Source: Hyphomonas sp.
GTDB taxonomy: Bacteria > Pseudomonadota > Alphaproteobacteria > Caulobacterales > Hyphomonadaceae
Direction: 5' to 3'
DNA length: 64,000 nucleotides
Assembly (NCBI GenBank): GCA_013791775.1
Contig: VMTE01000006.1
Location: 1 to 64,000 of the forward strand
Of the stretch, positions 47,907 to 56,876 are shown piece by piece. The notes below the pieces were generated by a model. That model was given only the letters and a program-made list of their open reading frames with translations. It made no database searches and was not told the origin of the DNA. The number at the start of each line of letters is the position of its first letter. Within the stretch, counting starts at the first letter, position 1. Both the position numbers and the translations under genes were made by a program.

Positions 47907-48674
47907 TCAGGTGACCGTCGCGCCGCCATCAACGACCAGCATCTGGCCGGTCATGTAGGCGCCGGCTTTCGAGGCGAGATAGACCGCCGCGCCGGCGATC
48001 TCCTCGGGCTCGCCGATGCGCTTCAGCGGTGTGCCGGTGAGGGCGCGTTTGAGGGTTTCCGGATTGTCCCAGAGGGCCTTGGCGAAGTCGGTCTTGATCA
48101 GGCCGGGCGCGATGCAGTTGACGCGGATATTGTCGGGGCCGAATTCGGCCGCGAGGTTGCGGGCGAGCTGGAAGTCGGCGGCTTTCGAGATGTTGTAGGC
48201 GCCGATCACGGGCGAGGCGCGCAGGCCGCCGATGGACGAGACGATGATCACGGCGCCGTCCTTGCGCGCGCGCATCTGGGGCGCGCACATCTGGATCAGC
48301 CAGTGGTTCGAGATGATGTTGTTCTGCAGGATCTTGGTGAAGGCATCGTCCGAGATTCCGGCCATCGGACCGTAATAGGGGTTCGAGGCGGCGTTGCAGA
48401 CGACGATGTCGATCTTGCCGAAGGACTTGTTGGTCTCGTCGACCATTGCCTGCAGGTCTTCCTTGTTGGAAATGTTGGCCGGGATAGCGATGGCCGTGCC
48501 GTCGCCGTGCTTGGCGTTGATCTCGGCGGCGACTTCCTCGCACGGGCCCGGCTTGCGCGAGGAAATCACCACGCGGGCGCCCTGGTCGGCCATGGCTTCG
48601 GCGATAGCCCGGCCGATGCCGCGCGACGAGCCGGTGATGATGGCGGATTTTCCCTTGAGATCGAACAGGCCCAT
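47907..48674 (-). CDS. SDR-family oxidoreductase
   Basis: 255 aa. TGSSRGIG (14-21), NAAS (the NAG position), IVSSIGG with catalytic Ser, YNISK with catalytic Tyr/Lys, and the C-terminal GQMLVVDGGATVT typical of FabG-like dehydrogenases. NAD(P)-dependent; substrate unknown, possibly acyl-CoA-related from its thioesterase neighbour. The 285-base gap upstream (48,675-48,959) contains no gene I can support. Confidence 0.9.
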   Translation of the reverse strand: MGLFDLKGKSAIITGSSRGIGRAIAEAMADQGARVVISSRKPGPCEEVAAEINAKHGDGTAIAIPANISNKEDLQAMVDETNKSFGKIDIVVCNAASNPYYGPMAGISDDAFTKILQNNIISNHWLIQMCAPQMRARKDGAVIIVSSIGGLRASPVIGAYNISKAADFQLARNLAAEFGPDNIRVNCIAPGLIKTDFAKALWDNPETLKRALTGTPLKRIGEPEEIAGAAVYLASKAGAYMTGQMLVVDGGATVT

Positions 48675-48959
48675 GCGGCGCCCTCCCTGCTTGTGGTTTC
48701 TGAAGCTGGCGAACCCTAAGGGAGCCGGCGCGGGTCGGCTAGGGGTGACGTCAGGGGATATTCGCTCTGGCCGCGTTGTGCGCCGTACCGGGCGAGAGGC
48801 CCGCCGTGTCCGGCGGGATCCGCGCGAGGTTCTGATCTATGGCCAGCGCCAGTCGCTCACCGCTCCGGCACCCTGCTTGACACCGGGCGTCACCTCTCTG
48901 GCAGCGCCGGTGGCAGATCTTGCGATCCCAGGAATTCTCCGCCTGCAGCGAACCCGGCC

Positions 48960-50615
48960 CTAAAGTCCCCAGGCGTCGGCGAGGATGCCGGCGAGCTTTT
49001 CGGTCCGCTTGCGGACAATCTCGGGGGTCCAGGCGTCCTGCTCCATCAGGTCGCGCGTCAGGGCGAATTCCTGGCCGCCGCCGCCATTGAAGTAGATTTC
49101 CTTCTTGGCGCGGTAGTCCAGCCGGTCCGCCTTCTGGTTCACCTTGGTGGTCAGCAGGACGAAATTGCCGATCGTGTCGCACTGCTCGCGGCGCTTGGCG
49201 GCGTCCGGCCAGGTGACCAGCCAGTGACTGTCCTCCGGGATCGTCCGGGGAAGGACGTGTTCGACTGTGGCGTCCGACTCCGGCGGAATGGTGCGCCCGC
49301 CGGCCAGTGCGGCGTTGAGGCGAAGCGCAATCGCGCGGCGCTGGCCAAACGTGGCGAAGCGGCCAATCAGGCGTTCGCGCGTCTTGCGGCCCTCTTCGCG
49401 CGAGATGGCGAAGGGCCCGGTTTTGGACAGCAGCACCCGGTCGTTGCGCACGGCTTCGGTGACGCGGGCGAAGCGGCGGCCGCGCTGGTCCCGGTCATGG
49501 ACCAGCAGCTGCATCACATAGGCGAGGCGTTCGAGGTTCTGGAAGAATTCCAGCGCTGCCGGATCATCGGCGCCGCGCTCGGCGAGGAAGTGCAGGGCGG
49601 GTGCCCGCCAGTTCTGCTGCTCCAGCGCGCGCATCTGGTGCAGGCAATTGGCGATCGCTTCGAGGCGCGGGCTTTCGTCCAGCTGCGCCGTCTCGATCTG
49701 GCGATAGCCGCGCACATAGGCAGGCAGGATTTCGTCCAGGAACTTGCGCGCGTCGATCTTGGCGAGGGCGCCCTTCTGGAAAGCGGCGACGATGTCGCCC
49801 TTGGTGCCCCGGTCAAAGATCATCCGGATCTGGCGTAGCAGATCGTCAAAGGCGTTTCCGCCGAGCACGGCCTCGTGATCGGACCAGCGCTCTGCGTAGC
49901 GGGCAGCTTCTGCCGAGGTAAAGCGGGCGCGCTGGAACAGTTCGGTCTTGATGATGTCGTGGGCGCCCGGCTCCTTGCCACGTGTGTTCAGTACGCGGAA
50001 CACCTTGAAGCCCTGATCCTTGTTGTCCACGACGACCCGGACCAGCGCGCATCCCTTCATGGCGATCTCGGCCAGCGCGCGGCGCTGATCGGCGGCAATA
50101 TCGCTCAGCTCCTTGTGGAAGGCGGCGGCGTTCGCCGCCATCCGGCCCTGGCTTTCACTCTCACCGGGATCGGCGTCGAGATCCAGCGTGGCGCCCGGTC
50201 TCTGGATCGTGTCGCGGAAGAAGGCGCCGTCCTGGTAGTTCAGGGCAATGCGCCAGTTGGCGCCTTCGCCGAGGATCGGACGGGGCTCGTCGGCAATCAG
50301 TGCGTGAAGGGCCTGGGCGCGGGCCTTGTCGGTCTCCAGGTCGCGCAGCACACAGAGCAGGATGGTCAGCGTGGTCAGGCGTTGCTGGCCATCGACGATC
50401 TCGAGGATGCCGGGCTCGTCGCCGTGCACGAACACGACGGCGCCGATGAAGTGCGGAATCTGCGCTTCGGTGGCTTCCAGCAGGTCGCCCAGCAGTTCGA
50501 GTGCTTCGGCCTCGCCCCAGGAATAGCTGCGCTGGTAAGGCGGCATGCGCAACCGCTCGCCGGGCGCAAAAACTTCGCTCAATGAGCTTTCCTGCGCACG
50601 GACACCGAGATGCAT
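48960..50615 (-). CDS. DUF262-DUF1524 (GmrSD/SspE-type) nuclease protein
   Basis: 551 aa, cytosolic. DUF262 part: PPYQRSYSW (25-33), DGQQRLTTL (75-83, the nucleotide-hydrolysis motif of GmrS and SspE) and VFRVLNTRGKEPGAHDIIK. DUF1524 part: HNH-type nuclease signature E-H-V-L-P (452-456) with later N in GNFVLL (484) and KVNQK. In known family members (GmrSD, SspE, BrxU) this pairing cuts modified phage DNA. Here it stands alone, without Ssp, BREX or methylase genes. AGGGAAACAGG lies before the ATG. Confidence 0.85.
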   Translation of the reverse strand: MHLGVRAQESSLSEVFAPGERLRMPPYQRSYSWGEAEALELLGDLLEATEAQIPHFIGAVVFVHGDEPGILEIVDGQQRLTTLTILLCVLRDLETDKARAQALHALIADEPRPILGEGANWRIALNYQDGAFFRDTIQRPGATLDLDADPGESESQGRMAANAAAFHKELSDIAADQRRALAEIAMKGCALVRVVVDNKDQGFKVFRVLNTRGKEPGAHDIIKTELFQRARFTSAEAARYAERWSDHEAVLGGNAFDDLLRQIRMIFDRGTKGDIVAAFQKGALAKIDARKFLDEILPAYVRGYRQIETAQLDESPRLEAIANCLHQMRALEQQNWRAPALHFLAERGADDPAALEFFQNLERLAYVMQLLVHDRDQRGRRFARVTEAVRNDRVLLSKTGPFAISREEGRKTRERLIGRFATFGQRRAIALRLNAALAGGRTIPPESDATVEHVLPRTIPEDSHWLVTWPDAAKRREQCDTIGNFVLLTTKVNQKADRLDYRAKKEIYFNGGGGQEFALTRDLMEQDAWTPEIVRKRTEKLAGILADAWGL

Positions 50616-50727
50616 GCCTGTTTCCCTCTACAAGACCCTCTCCCTAGCCCTTGCCAAAGGCGTTCACAACGAGACATGAACGGTCTGCAAGGTAATTCAC
50701 GGTAGGGTGTGACGGGAGAGTAACGCC

Positions 50728-51561
50728 ATGCGTCTGGTGCGGTTTGAACAGGGCGGAGCGGTCTCTTACGGCCGGATGGACGGCGAGACGGTGGTGCCGG
50801 TCAGCGGCGCCACGCTGACCGAGGCATTGGCCGGAAATGCGGCGGGTGCGGGCGTGCCGCTGGCCTCGGTCCGCCTGCTGGCGCCGGTGGCCAGGCCGGG
50901 GAAAATCCTCGGGATCGGCGTCAACTACGCCGCCCACGCCGCCGAGAGCGTCAGCTTCGTCAACACGGCGAAGCCCGAAGTGCAGAAATGGTTCAACAAG
51001 CAGGTGACGGCCACCAATGGTCCGTACGACGCGGTGCATCTGCCGAAGGTTTCGCCCCAGCTGGACTATGAAGGCGAGCTGGTCGTGGTGATCGGCAAGC
51101 CGGGCCGGCATGTGCCGCGCGCGCGGGCGATGGAGATTGTGGCCGGGTTCTGCGTTGGGGGCGACTACTCGGTGCGCGACTGGCAGAAGGCCAGTCAGAC
51201 CATGATCATGGGCAAGGGGTTTGATACGCATGCGGTTTTCGGCCCCGCCATCGTGACGCCGGACGAAGCCGGCGACATTTCGGGCTGCCAGATCCGCACC
51301 TTCGTCAATGGCGAGCTGCGCCAGTCGGCGACGCCGTCGCTGATGATCCACGACATTGCCGCCCAGATCGAACACCTGACGGCCGCGTTCACGCTGGAGC
51401 CGGGAGATGTCATCTATACAGGCACACCGGCAGGTGTCGGGGCCGGGTTTGATCCGCCGAAATGGCTGAAGGCGGGCGACCGGGTGCGGGTCGAGATCGA
51501 CGGTCTCGGGCATATCGAGAACGAAGTTGTGGAAGAACCGGACACCACGCGGATCGGCTAG
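50728..51561 (+). CDS. Fumarylacetoacetate hydrolase family protein
   Basis: 277 aa. N-terminal substrate-entry region, then IGVNYAAHA, LDYEGELVVVIG with metal-binding Glu, GGDYSVRDWQ, and GDVIYTGTPAGVGAG, the FAH catalytic fold. Members hydrolyse or decarboxylate dioxo acids in aromatic-compound catabolism (for example hydratase, acylpyruvase). GGGAGAG precedes the ATG. Divergent from the DUF262 gene. Confidence 0.92.
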   Translation: MRLVRFEQGGAVSYGRMDGETVVPVSGATLTEALAGNAAGAGVPLASVRLLAPVARPGKILGIGVNYAAHAAESVSFVNTAKPEVQKWFNKQVTATNGPYDAVHLPKVSPQLDYEGELVVVIGKPGRHVPRARAMEIVAGFCVGGDYSVRDWQKASQTMIMGKGFDTHAVFGPAIVTPDEAGDISGCQIRTFVNGELRQSATPSLMIHDIAAQIEHLTAAFTLEPGDVIYTGTPAGVGAGFDPPKWLKAGDRVRVEIDGLGHIENEVVEEPDTTRIG

Positions 51562-51587
51562 ACGGCGCTGTCGCCAGTGGAAAGACC

Positions 51588-51614
51588 GGGGCCCGCTTTT
51601 GCAAGCCGGGCCCC
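51588..51614 (+). terminator. Terminator-like hairpin after the FAH gene
   Basis: GGGGCCCGCTT (51588-51598) pairs with AAG-C-CGGGCCCC (51603-51614; one bulge). No long T run follows, so efficiency is uncertain. Confidence 0.55.
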
Positions 51615-51679
51615 TGTCTCCCCCGGGATCGCCCCCGGCCCGGCCAATCCAGGCCATGGACCGGGGGGATCAACGCGGT

Positions 51680-51694
51680 TTAACACTTTGTTAA
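51680..51694 (+). promoter_or_regulatory. CtrA-type binding site upstream of the TipF-like gene
   Basis: TTAACACTTTGTTAA is an exact TTAA-N7-TTAA, the Caulobacterales CtrA consensus. It lies 187 bases before the ATG. Further TTAACC and TTAAGCC half-sites occur at about 51827-51840. CtrA controls flagellar and cell-cycle genes, which fits the TipF-like product. Function inferred. Confidence 0.6.
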
Positions 51695-51881
51695 GCGTCG
51701 CGGCGCGCCGTCGTCCATGCCGGATCGGCCGCCGTTGCAGAAGAAATGGCGGCATGTGGCCGCAAAGCAACGGTCGGCGTCCGGGTTGCGGGCCGGGGCA
51801 AATCAAGCCAATTCCGAGCAATTCGTTAACCAATTAAGCCTTATTTTTAAGATTGATGGGAAATTTCCGGGTGCTGGTTCG

Positions 51882-53111
51882 ATGACGTTCATATTGTTCC
51901 TCCTCTACCTCTCCGCCGGAGCGGGCGTAGGCTATGGACTGTTCAGCTACTCGGCTGTCGGCCTGCCGCTGTCGATCGCCGGCGGCGCGGTGACGTCCGC
52001 GATTCTCGGCCAGATTCACATCCTGGCGCGTGCCGGCGCAGCCACGAAGCGGATCGACGAACGACTGGACACGCTCTCCAGGGATGTGACGGACGTGAAA
52101 CGGGCGCAGAAGGTGACCGATGCGCGGATCGAAGTGGTGGAGCAGACCGTGAAGGTCGAGCTGACCGAGCGGCGAGACGCCCTCGTCAGTGAAATGAAAC
52201 AACTCGAAGGCTTGATCGGCCGGCTGACGCAGAGCTTTGAGGCAAAGCTGGCGGAAACGTCCGGTGCGAAACAGGTGAGCCCGCTGGAAGATGCGGTGCT
52301 GCGCGATGTGCGCGATGCGCTGAAGGACGGCCGCGTCGATCTGCACCTGCAGCCCATCGTGTCGCTGCCGCACCGCCGTGTGTCGTTTTATGAAGGCTTC
52401 ACGCGCCTGCGCCGTCCGGACGGCTCGCTGATCCTGCCGGCTGACTTCCTCGATGCCGGCCGCCGGGCGAACCTGATGGGGATCATCGACAATCTGACCC
52501 TGTTCCGCTGCGTGCAGATCGTTCGCCGCCTGGCAGAGCGGGATCGCCGCGTCGGCGTGTTCTGCAACATCGCGTCGGCGTCGCTCGAAGATCCGGCGCT
52601 GTTTCCGCTGTTTCACGAGTTCATGTCCGAGAACCGCGACCTCTCCGGCGCCGTGATTTTCGAACTGCGCGCCGACAAGTTCGAGCAGCGCTCGCCGGTG
52701 ATGCGGGCGAACATGGAAAAGCTCGCCGCGCTCGGTTTCCGCTTCTCGATCGACCATGCCGACAGTCTCGCGCTCGACCTGTCGCGCCTGCAGGCTGCCG
52801 GCGTGCGCTTCGTGAAGATGAATGGCAGCCAGTTGATCGAACAACTGCGCGACCCGCAAGGGGAACGCCCGGTTTCCAACATCAACAAGCGCCTCGAAGG
52901 CAGCGAAGTGAGCGCCGTGTTCTCGCGCTACGGCATCACGATGATCGCCGAGAAGATCGAGGATGAGGCCAGCGTGCTGGAGATCCTCGAATACGAGATC
53001 GGCTACGGGCAGGGCCATGTGTTCGGCGCACCCAGGCCTATCAAGGCCTCACTGATGGAAGACACCGCGCCCCCCCAGGCCCTGATTGACCGGCTGTCCA
53101 ACTTCGGATGA
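51882..53111 (+). CDS. tipF: TipF-like membrane protein with degenerate EAL domain
   Basis: 409 aa. Two N-terminal hydrophobic segments (residues about 1-45), a coiled-coil stretch (about 52-125, rich in VTDVKRAQKV and VKVELTERRD heptads), then an EAL-fold domain from about 145. The EAL triplet is replaced (YEGF) and other c-di-GMP-hydrolysing residues are not complete, so it is probably a c-di-GMP effector. Architecture matches Caulobacter TipF, which positions the flagellum. ATG 51882 is chosen because the preceding frame is not family-like. A CtrA box lies upstream. No flagellar genes are adjacent. Confidence 0.7.
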   Translation: MTFILFLLYLSAGAGVGYGLFSYSAVGLPLSIAGGAVTSAILGQIHILARAGAATKRIDERLDTLSRDVTDVKRAQKVTDARIEVVEQTVKVELTERRDALVSEMKQLEGLIGRLTQSFEAKLAETSGAKQVSPLEDAVLRDVRDALKDGRVDLHLQPIVSLPHRRVSFYEGFTRLRRPDGSLILPADFLDAGRRANLMGIIDNLTLFRCVQIVRRLAERDRRVGVFCNIASASLEDPALFPLFHEFMSENRDLSGAVIFELRADKFEQRSPVMRANMEKLAALGFRFSIDHADSLALDLSRLQAAGVRFVKMNGSQLIEQLRDPQGERPVSNINKRLEGSEVSAVFSRYGITMIAEKIEDEASVLEILEYEIGYGQGHVFGAPRPIKASLMEDTAPPQALIDRLSNFG

Positions 53112-53180
53112 CCGGTCCCGGCTTGATTTAGCCCGAATTTGCTGGCCTGCTCGGGTTTCCAGTCTCGGAGAGCGGCGCCC

Positions 53181-53747
53181 ATGCATATCGTCAAACTGAT
53201 CCCGGCCAGCCTCGCGGCGGCGCTCGGCGCCTGCGTGATTGCCCCGTTCAGCCCCGAACGGGCGCCGCCGGTCATGGCCGCGCAGGTCACCGTCGTGGAG
53301 GAAGCGCGGATCTCCTTCATCGGCATCACCGGCGAATTGCCGGAAGCCGGCAATGACCTGCCGCCGGCCTTGTTCGATCCGCTGATCGACCTGGTCCCGG
53401 TGCGCCTCGACCTGACCCTCCGGCCGCCGCTGGAACTCAGCCTGATCGGCGAGGACGGGCTCTACGGCCCCCTGCCGGACTGCGGCTTCGGCCCGGTCGA
53501 TGCCAGGGAAGTGGCGGTGCCGACGGGGTCCAACCACATGCTGATGTCGGTGCGGATGGGCTCGCCGGTCGATCATCCGGCGAACCTTCTGAGCTGCGAC
53601 TATGATCCGGCCGAACTCACCGACGAGTCGCCCGGCGTTGTCGTTCGCCTGCGCGGCTGTTTCCTGCCGCAATCGGTGTCGATCCCGACCGCCGTGCAGT
53701 GGGTGCTCAATCCCTTGCCGGCCTCCGCCTGCGGCCTCGGCGATTGA
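53181..53747 (+). CDS. Lipoprotein of unknown function
   Basis: 188 aa. Start ATG 53181 gives the signal IPASLAAALGACV with lipobox Cys15. The mature part has five further cysteines (in PDCGF, LSCDYD, RGCFL, ASACGL), suggesting disulphides in the periplasm. No family recognised. CGGAGAG precedes. Lies 69 bases after the TipF-like gene and 34 bases before the HAD gene. Confidence 0.7.
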   Translation: MHIVKLIPASLAAALGACVIAPFSPERAPPVMAAQVTVVEEARISFIGITGELPEAGNDLPPALFDPLIDLVPVRLDLTLRPPLELSLIGEDGLYGPLPDCGFGPVDAREVAVPTGSNHMLMSVRMGSPVDHPANLLSCDYDPAELTDESPGVVVRLRGCFLPQSVSIPTAVQWVLNPLPASACGLGD

Positions 53748-53781
53748 CCGAGCGGGCCGTCCAGCCTACCTCGCGCCCCGC

Positions 53782-54633
53782 ATGACCGCTCTCCAGTTTC
53801 CCGCCGGCCTTTCGGGCCTTGCAGATCGCTATGACACCATCCTCTGCGATGTGTGGGGCGTGATCCATAACGGCCGCGCGGCCTTTCCCGAGGCGTGTGA
53901 CGCGCTGGTGAAGTTCCGCGCGCAGGGCGGCCAGGTCAGCCTGATCACCAACGCCCCGGTGCCGGAAGCCCAGGTCGTGCGCTATTTCGAACCGCTCGGC
54001 GTGCCGAAGGCGGCGTTCGACGTCTGTGTCTCCTCCGGCGATGCGACGCGGGCCGAACTGGCGGCGCGGCTGGACATGACCGTCTGGCGCATGGGCGGTG
54101 ACGAGGGCTGGGAACACGACCGGTTCCTGTATGACGGCCTTGGCCTCACCCTTATCGACAACGACACGGCAGACCTGCTCTTGTGCATCGGCCTGCGCGA
54201 CCAGGCGAACGACCAGCCGGAGGATTATCGCGCGGAGCTCGCCCGGGCGGTCGCCAAAGGCCTGCCGATGCTGTGCGCGAACCCCGACAAGCAGGTACGC
54301 GTTGGCGGCAAGCTCTACTGGTGCGCCGGCGCGCTTGCCGACATTTACGAGGATCTCGGCGGGCAGGTGATCTATCCCGGCAAGCCCTATGCCCCGATCT
54401 ACCAGCTGGCGATTGCCCGCCTGACCGGCCTGAACGCGCCGCCGCAGCGCATCCTGTGCATCGGCGACAGCCCCGCCACAGACGTGCGCGGCGCCCGGCT
54501 GCAGGGCTTCGACAGCCTGTATGTCGGCACCGGACTCAAACAGCATGGGACCGATTTCGAAGCGGAAGTGACCGATCTGCTCGCCGACTACGGCGAAAGG
54601 GCCACTTACGCGATGACCGGTCTCAGATGGTGA
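53782..54633 (+). CDS. HAD-superfamily class IIA hydrolase
   Basis: 283 aa. Motif I is ILCDVWGVIHNG with Asp23, where the usual second Asp is Trp (the D-x-W-G-V variant of the TIGR01459-type subfamily). Motif II LITNAP, motif III Lys in GKPYAPIY, and motif IV CIGDSPATDVRGA follow. Likely a phosphatase acting on a small metabolite; substrate unknown. ATG 53782 begins the family sequence. MaoC-like gene follows after 58 bases. Confidence 0.87.
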   Translation: MTALQFPAGLSGLADRYDTILCDVWGVIHNGRAAFPEACDALVKFRAQGGQVSLITNAPVPEAQVVRYFEPLGVPKAAFDVCVSSGDATRAELAARLDMTVWRMGGDEGWEHDRFLYDGLGLTLIDNDTADLLLCIGLRDQANDQPEDYRAELARAVAKGLPMLCANPDKQVRVGGKLYWCAGALADIYEDLGGQVIYPGKPYAPIYQLAIARLTGLNAPPQRILCIGDSPATDVRGARLQGFDSLYVGTGLKQHGTDFEAEVTDLLADYGERATYAMTGLRW

Positions 54634-54691
54634 CGCCGCGCACAGCGGCGTGTAACGGAAAATCGCACAGAAATTCAGGAGCCCCGACGGG

Positions 54692-55123
54692 ATGACCCAG
54701 TTTACCGGATACAAGTACGAAGACCTGCACATCGGCCAGTCGCACGAGACGGTCCACACGATCACCGAGAATGACATCCAGCGCTTTGCGGAAGTGTCGG
54801 GCGACTTCAACCCGCTGCATATGTCGGACGAATTTGCGGCCACCACGATCTTCGGCAAGCGGATCGCGCATGGCGCGCTGACCGCAAGCTACATTTCCGG
54901 CATCCTGGGCAACAACCTGCCGGGTCCGGGCGCCATCTTCGTCGGCCTGTCGATGCGCTTCAAGCGCCCGGTCCATATCGGGGACGTCGTCACCGTGCGG
55001 GCCGAAGTGGCCGAGAAGCAGGACCGCGGCAACCGGGTGACGCTGAAGATCGAGTGCATTGTCGAGGGCAAGCGCGTGATCAGCGGTGAAGCCGAAGTGG
55101 TGGCCCCGAGCCGAGGGGCGTGA
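54692..55123 (+). CDS. MaoC/PhaJ-type (R)-enoyl-CoA hydratase
   Basis: 143 aa hotdog-fold hydratase. The hydratase-2 motif Asp-x5-Asn-x4-His is visible as FAEVSGDFNPLHMSDEFAA followed by RIAHGAL. Converts trans-2-enoyl-CoA to (R)-3-hydroxyacyl-CoA, for PHA synthesis or beta-oxidation side steps. AGGAG upstream. Its TGA overlaps the ribF ATG by one base (TGATG). Confidence 0.9.
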   Translation: MTQFTGYKYEDLHIGQSHETVHTITENDIQRFAEVSGDFNPLHMSDEFAATTIFGKRIAHGALTASYISGILGNNLPGPGAIFVGLSMRFKRPVHIGDVVTVRAEVAEKQDRGNRVTLKIECIVEGKRVISGEAEVVAPSRGA

Positions 55124-56049
55124 TGGCGGTTTTCGCGGACTATCGCGGATTGCCGGCCAGCGCCCGGGGCGCCTCCATCGCGCTGGGCAATTTTGACGGT
55201 TTGCATGCCGGCCACCGGGCCGTGATGGAAGCGGCGCGCCTGGCCGGGCACGGTAAGTTCTCGGTGGCCACGTTCGAGCCGCCGCCGCGGGCCTATTTCC
55301 GGCCCGGCGACCCGCCCTTCCGCATTTTCCGCCCCGAGCGGCGCAACGCGGCCATCCTGGCGTCCGGCGCGGCCACCGTGTTCGAGTTGCCGTTCAACGG
55401 CGAAATGGCGTCAATGACCGATGAGGGCTTTGTCCGCACCGTGCTGGTCGATGGGCTCGGCGTGACTCACATCTCGGTCGGTTTCGATTTCCGGTTCGGC
55501 CGGGGGCGCATGGGCCATGCCCAGCGCCTGTCCAGCCTCGGCCGGGCGCTCGGCTTCGGGGTGACCGTCGTTGAGGAAGTGGAAGGCCAGGGCGCCAAGG
55601 CCTCGTCCACGGCGATCCGGCAGGCGCTGATGGCGGGCGAGCCGGAACTGGCCGCCGAAATGCTGGGCGGGCCCTGGGTGGCGGACGGTGTGGTCGAATC
55701 GGGCGAGCGCAACGGGCGCAAGCTCGGCTTTCCGACCGCCAACTTCCAGCTGGGCGAGCTGATCCATCCCAAGCACGGCGTCTATGCGGTGCGCGCGAAG
55801 ATCGAGGGCGAGGCGAACTGGCGACCGGGGGTTGCTAATTTTGGCCGCACTCCGACGACCGGCCTGCGCGATCCGCTGCTGGAGACCCATATCTTCGACT
55901 TTACCGGCGATCTCTACGGCCGGAAGCTGGACGTGCAGATGATCGCCTATCTCCGGCCGGAGCGCCGGTTCGACAGCCTCGAGCTGATGGTGGAACAGAT
56001 GCACAAGGATGCCGCCCGGGCACGCGCAATTCTTGCAACTCCGGGTTGA
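55123..56049 (+). CDS. ribF: Bifunctional riboflavin kinase/FAD synthetase
   Basis: 308 aa. FAD synthetase half: IALGNFDGLHAGHRAV (nucleotidyltransferase), DFRFGRGRMG and STAIRQALMAGE. Riboflavin kinase half: NGRKLGFPTANFQL, HGVYAVRAKI, and VANFGRTPTTGL (the PTT loop), then METHIFDF-like ETHIFDFTGDLYG. Converts riboflavin to FMN and FAD. ATG 55123 overlaps the MaoC stop; GTG at 55120 is an alternative. Confidence 0.96.
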   Translation: MAVFADYRGLPASARGASIALGNFDGLHAGHRAVMEAARLAGHGKFSVATFEPPPRAYFRPGDPPFRIFRPERRNAAILASGAATVFELPFNGEMASMTDEGFVRTVLVDGLGVTHISVGFDFRFGRGRMGHAQRLSSLGRALGFGVTVVEEVEGQGAKASSTAIRQALMAGEPELAAEMLGGPWVADGVVESGERNGRKLGFPTANFQLGELIHPKHGVYAVRAKIEGEANWRPGVANFGRTPTTGLRDPLLETHIFDFTGDLYGRKLDVQMIAYLRPERRFDSLELMVEQMHKDAARARAILATPG

Positions 56050-56147
56050 ATCATAAATTTTCCGCAATCTGGCCGCTTCATCGCTCTTCACAAGCCTGTC
56101 GAACCGGAGGATGTTCGGGGCCAATTCAGCTGCGGGGAGAAAATCGC

Positions 56148-56678
56148 GTGCGCCGGACTCTGACAACTCTTGCCTTCATGGCCGCCCTCGCTGGACCGGC
56201 GCTCGCCGATGACAGCCAACTGGTGACATCTGTAACGCTGGCCGACCTGCAGCGGATTCTGGCCGAGGATGGTTACACCATCAACAGCACCGGCGACGAC
56301 GGCGCCGTCTCCGTCCGCGCCACGGACGAAGCAGGCACCGGACTGATCTTCAACGTGATCGGCACCGCATGTGAGGTGGAGGGCACCGATGGCTGCCTCG
56401 GCATCAACATGCAGGTGCGCTACGACGCCGACGGTCAGGAAACGCTTGAGCTGATCAACGACGCGAACCTGATGTGGGCGGCGACGTCGGCCTGGTATGA
56501 CGATTTCGGCGTGGATGGAAACACGCCGACGGTCGGCATCACGCGCTACGTGATCCTCGACGGCGGCATGACCGTCCGCAATATCAAGGACAACCTCCTG
56601 AACTTGCTGGCGATTGCCCCCCAGGCGGCCGATTATATCTGGCAAGTCGGTGAATGGGCGCCTGAAGAGGCCAATTGA
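56148..56678 (+). CDS. Exported YbjN-domain protein
   Basis: 176 aa. GTG start at 56148 with GGGGAGA 7 bases upstream gives a signal peptide ending PALA-DDSQ. The remainder, VTSVTLADLQRILAEDGYTIN, then NLMWAATSAWYDDF and ITRYVILDGGMTVRNIKDNL, matches the YbjN/sensory-regulator-like fold. Periplasmic; function unknown. Longer upstream starts lack a ribosome binding site. Confidence 0.82.
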   Translation: MRRTLTTLAFMAALAGPALADDSQLVTSVTLADLQRILAEDGYTINSTGDDGAVSVRATDEAGTGLIFNVIGTACEVEGTDGCLGINMQVRYDADGQETLELINDANLMWAATSAWYDDFGVDGNTPTVGITRYVILDGGMTVRNIKDNLLNLLAIAPQAADYIWQVGEWAPEEAN

Positions 56679-56876
56679 GGCCGTCACCAAAGGGGTGACA
56701 GGGCCGGGGCGGGCGTGATAACCGCTGCGCCGATGACCTGTTGCATGGCGATTCCGGCAATTCGAATTAGCGGCCCGGCCGCCGGCTGAAGGTTTTCTTC
56801 AGCGGTTGCCGGGTAAGCCCGTTTGGCCTGAGGCCGCTCGCCCATCCCCGTTTCGCTGACGAAGACCTGACCCAAG

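Noticed and set aside
48675-48959. Small genes in the gap between SDR and DUF262 genes
   Set aside because: Open frames here have no ribosome binding site, no family features and overlap the ends of neighbours.
48960-51561. Multi-gene defence island around the DUF262 protein
   Set aside because: Neighbours are metabolic genes; no methylase, helicase, toxin or integrase nearby.
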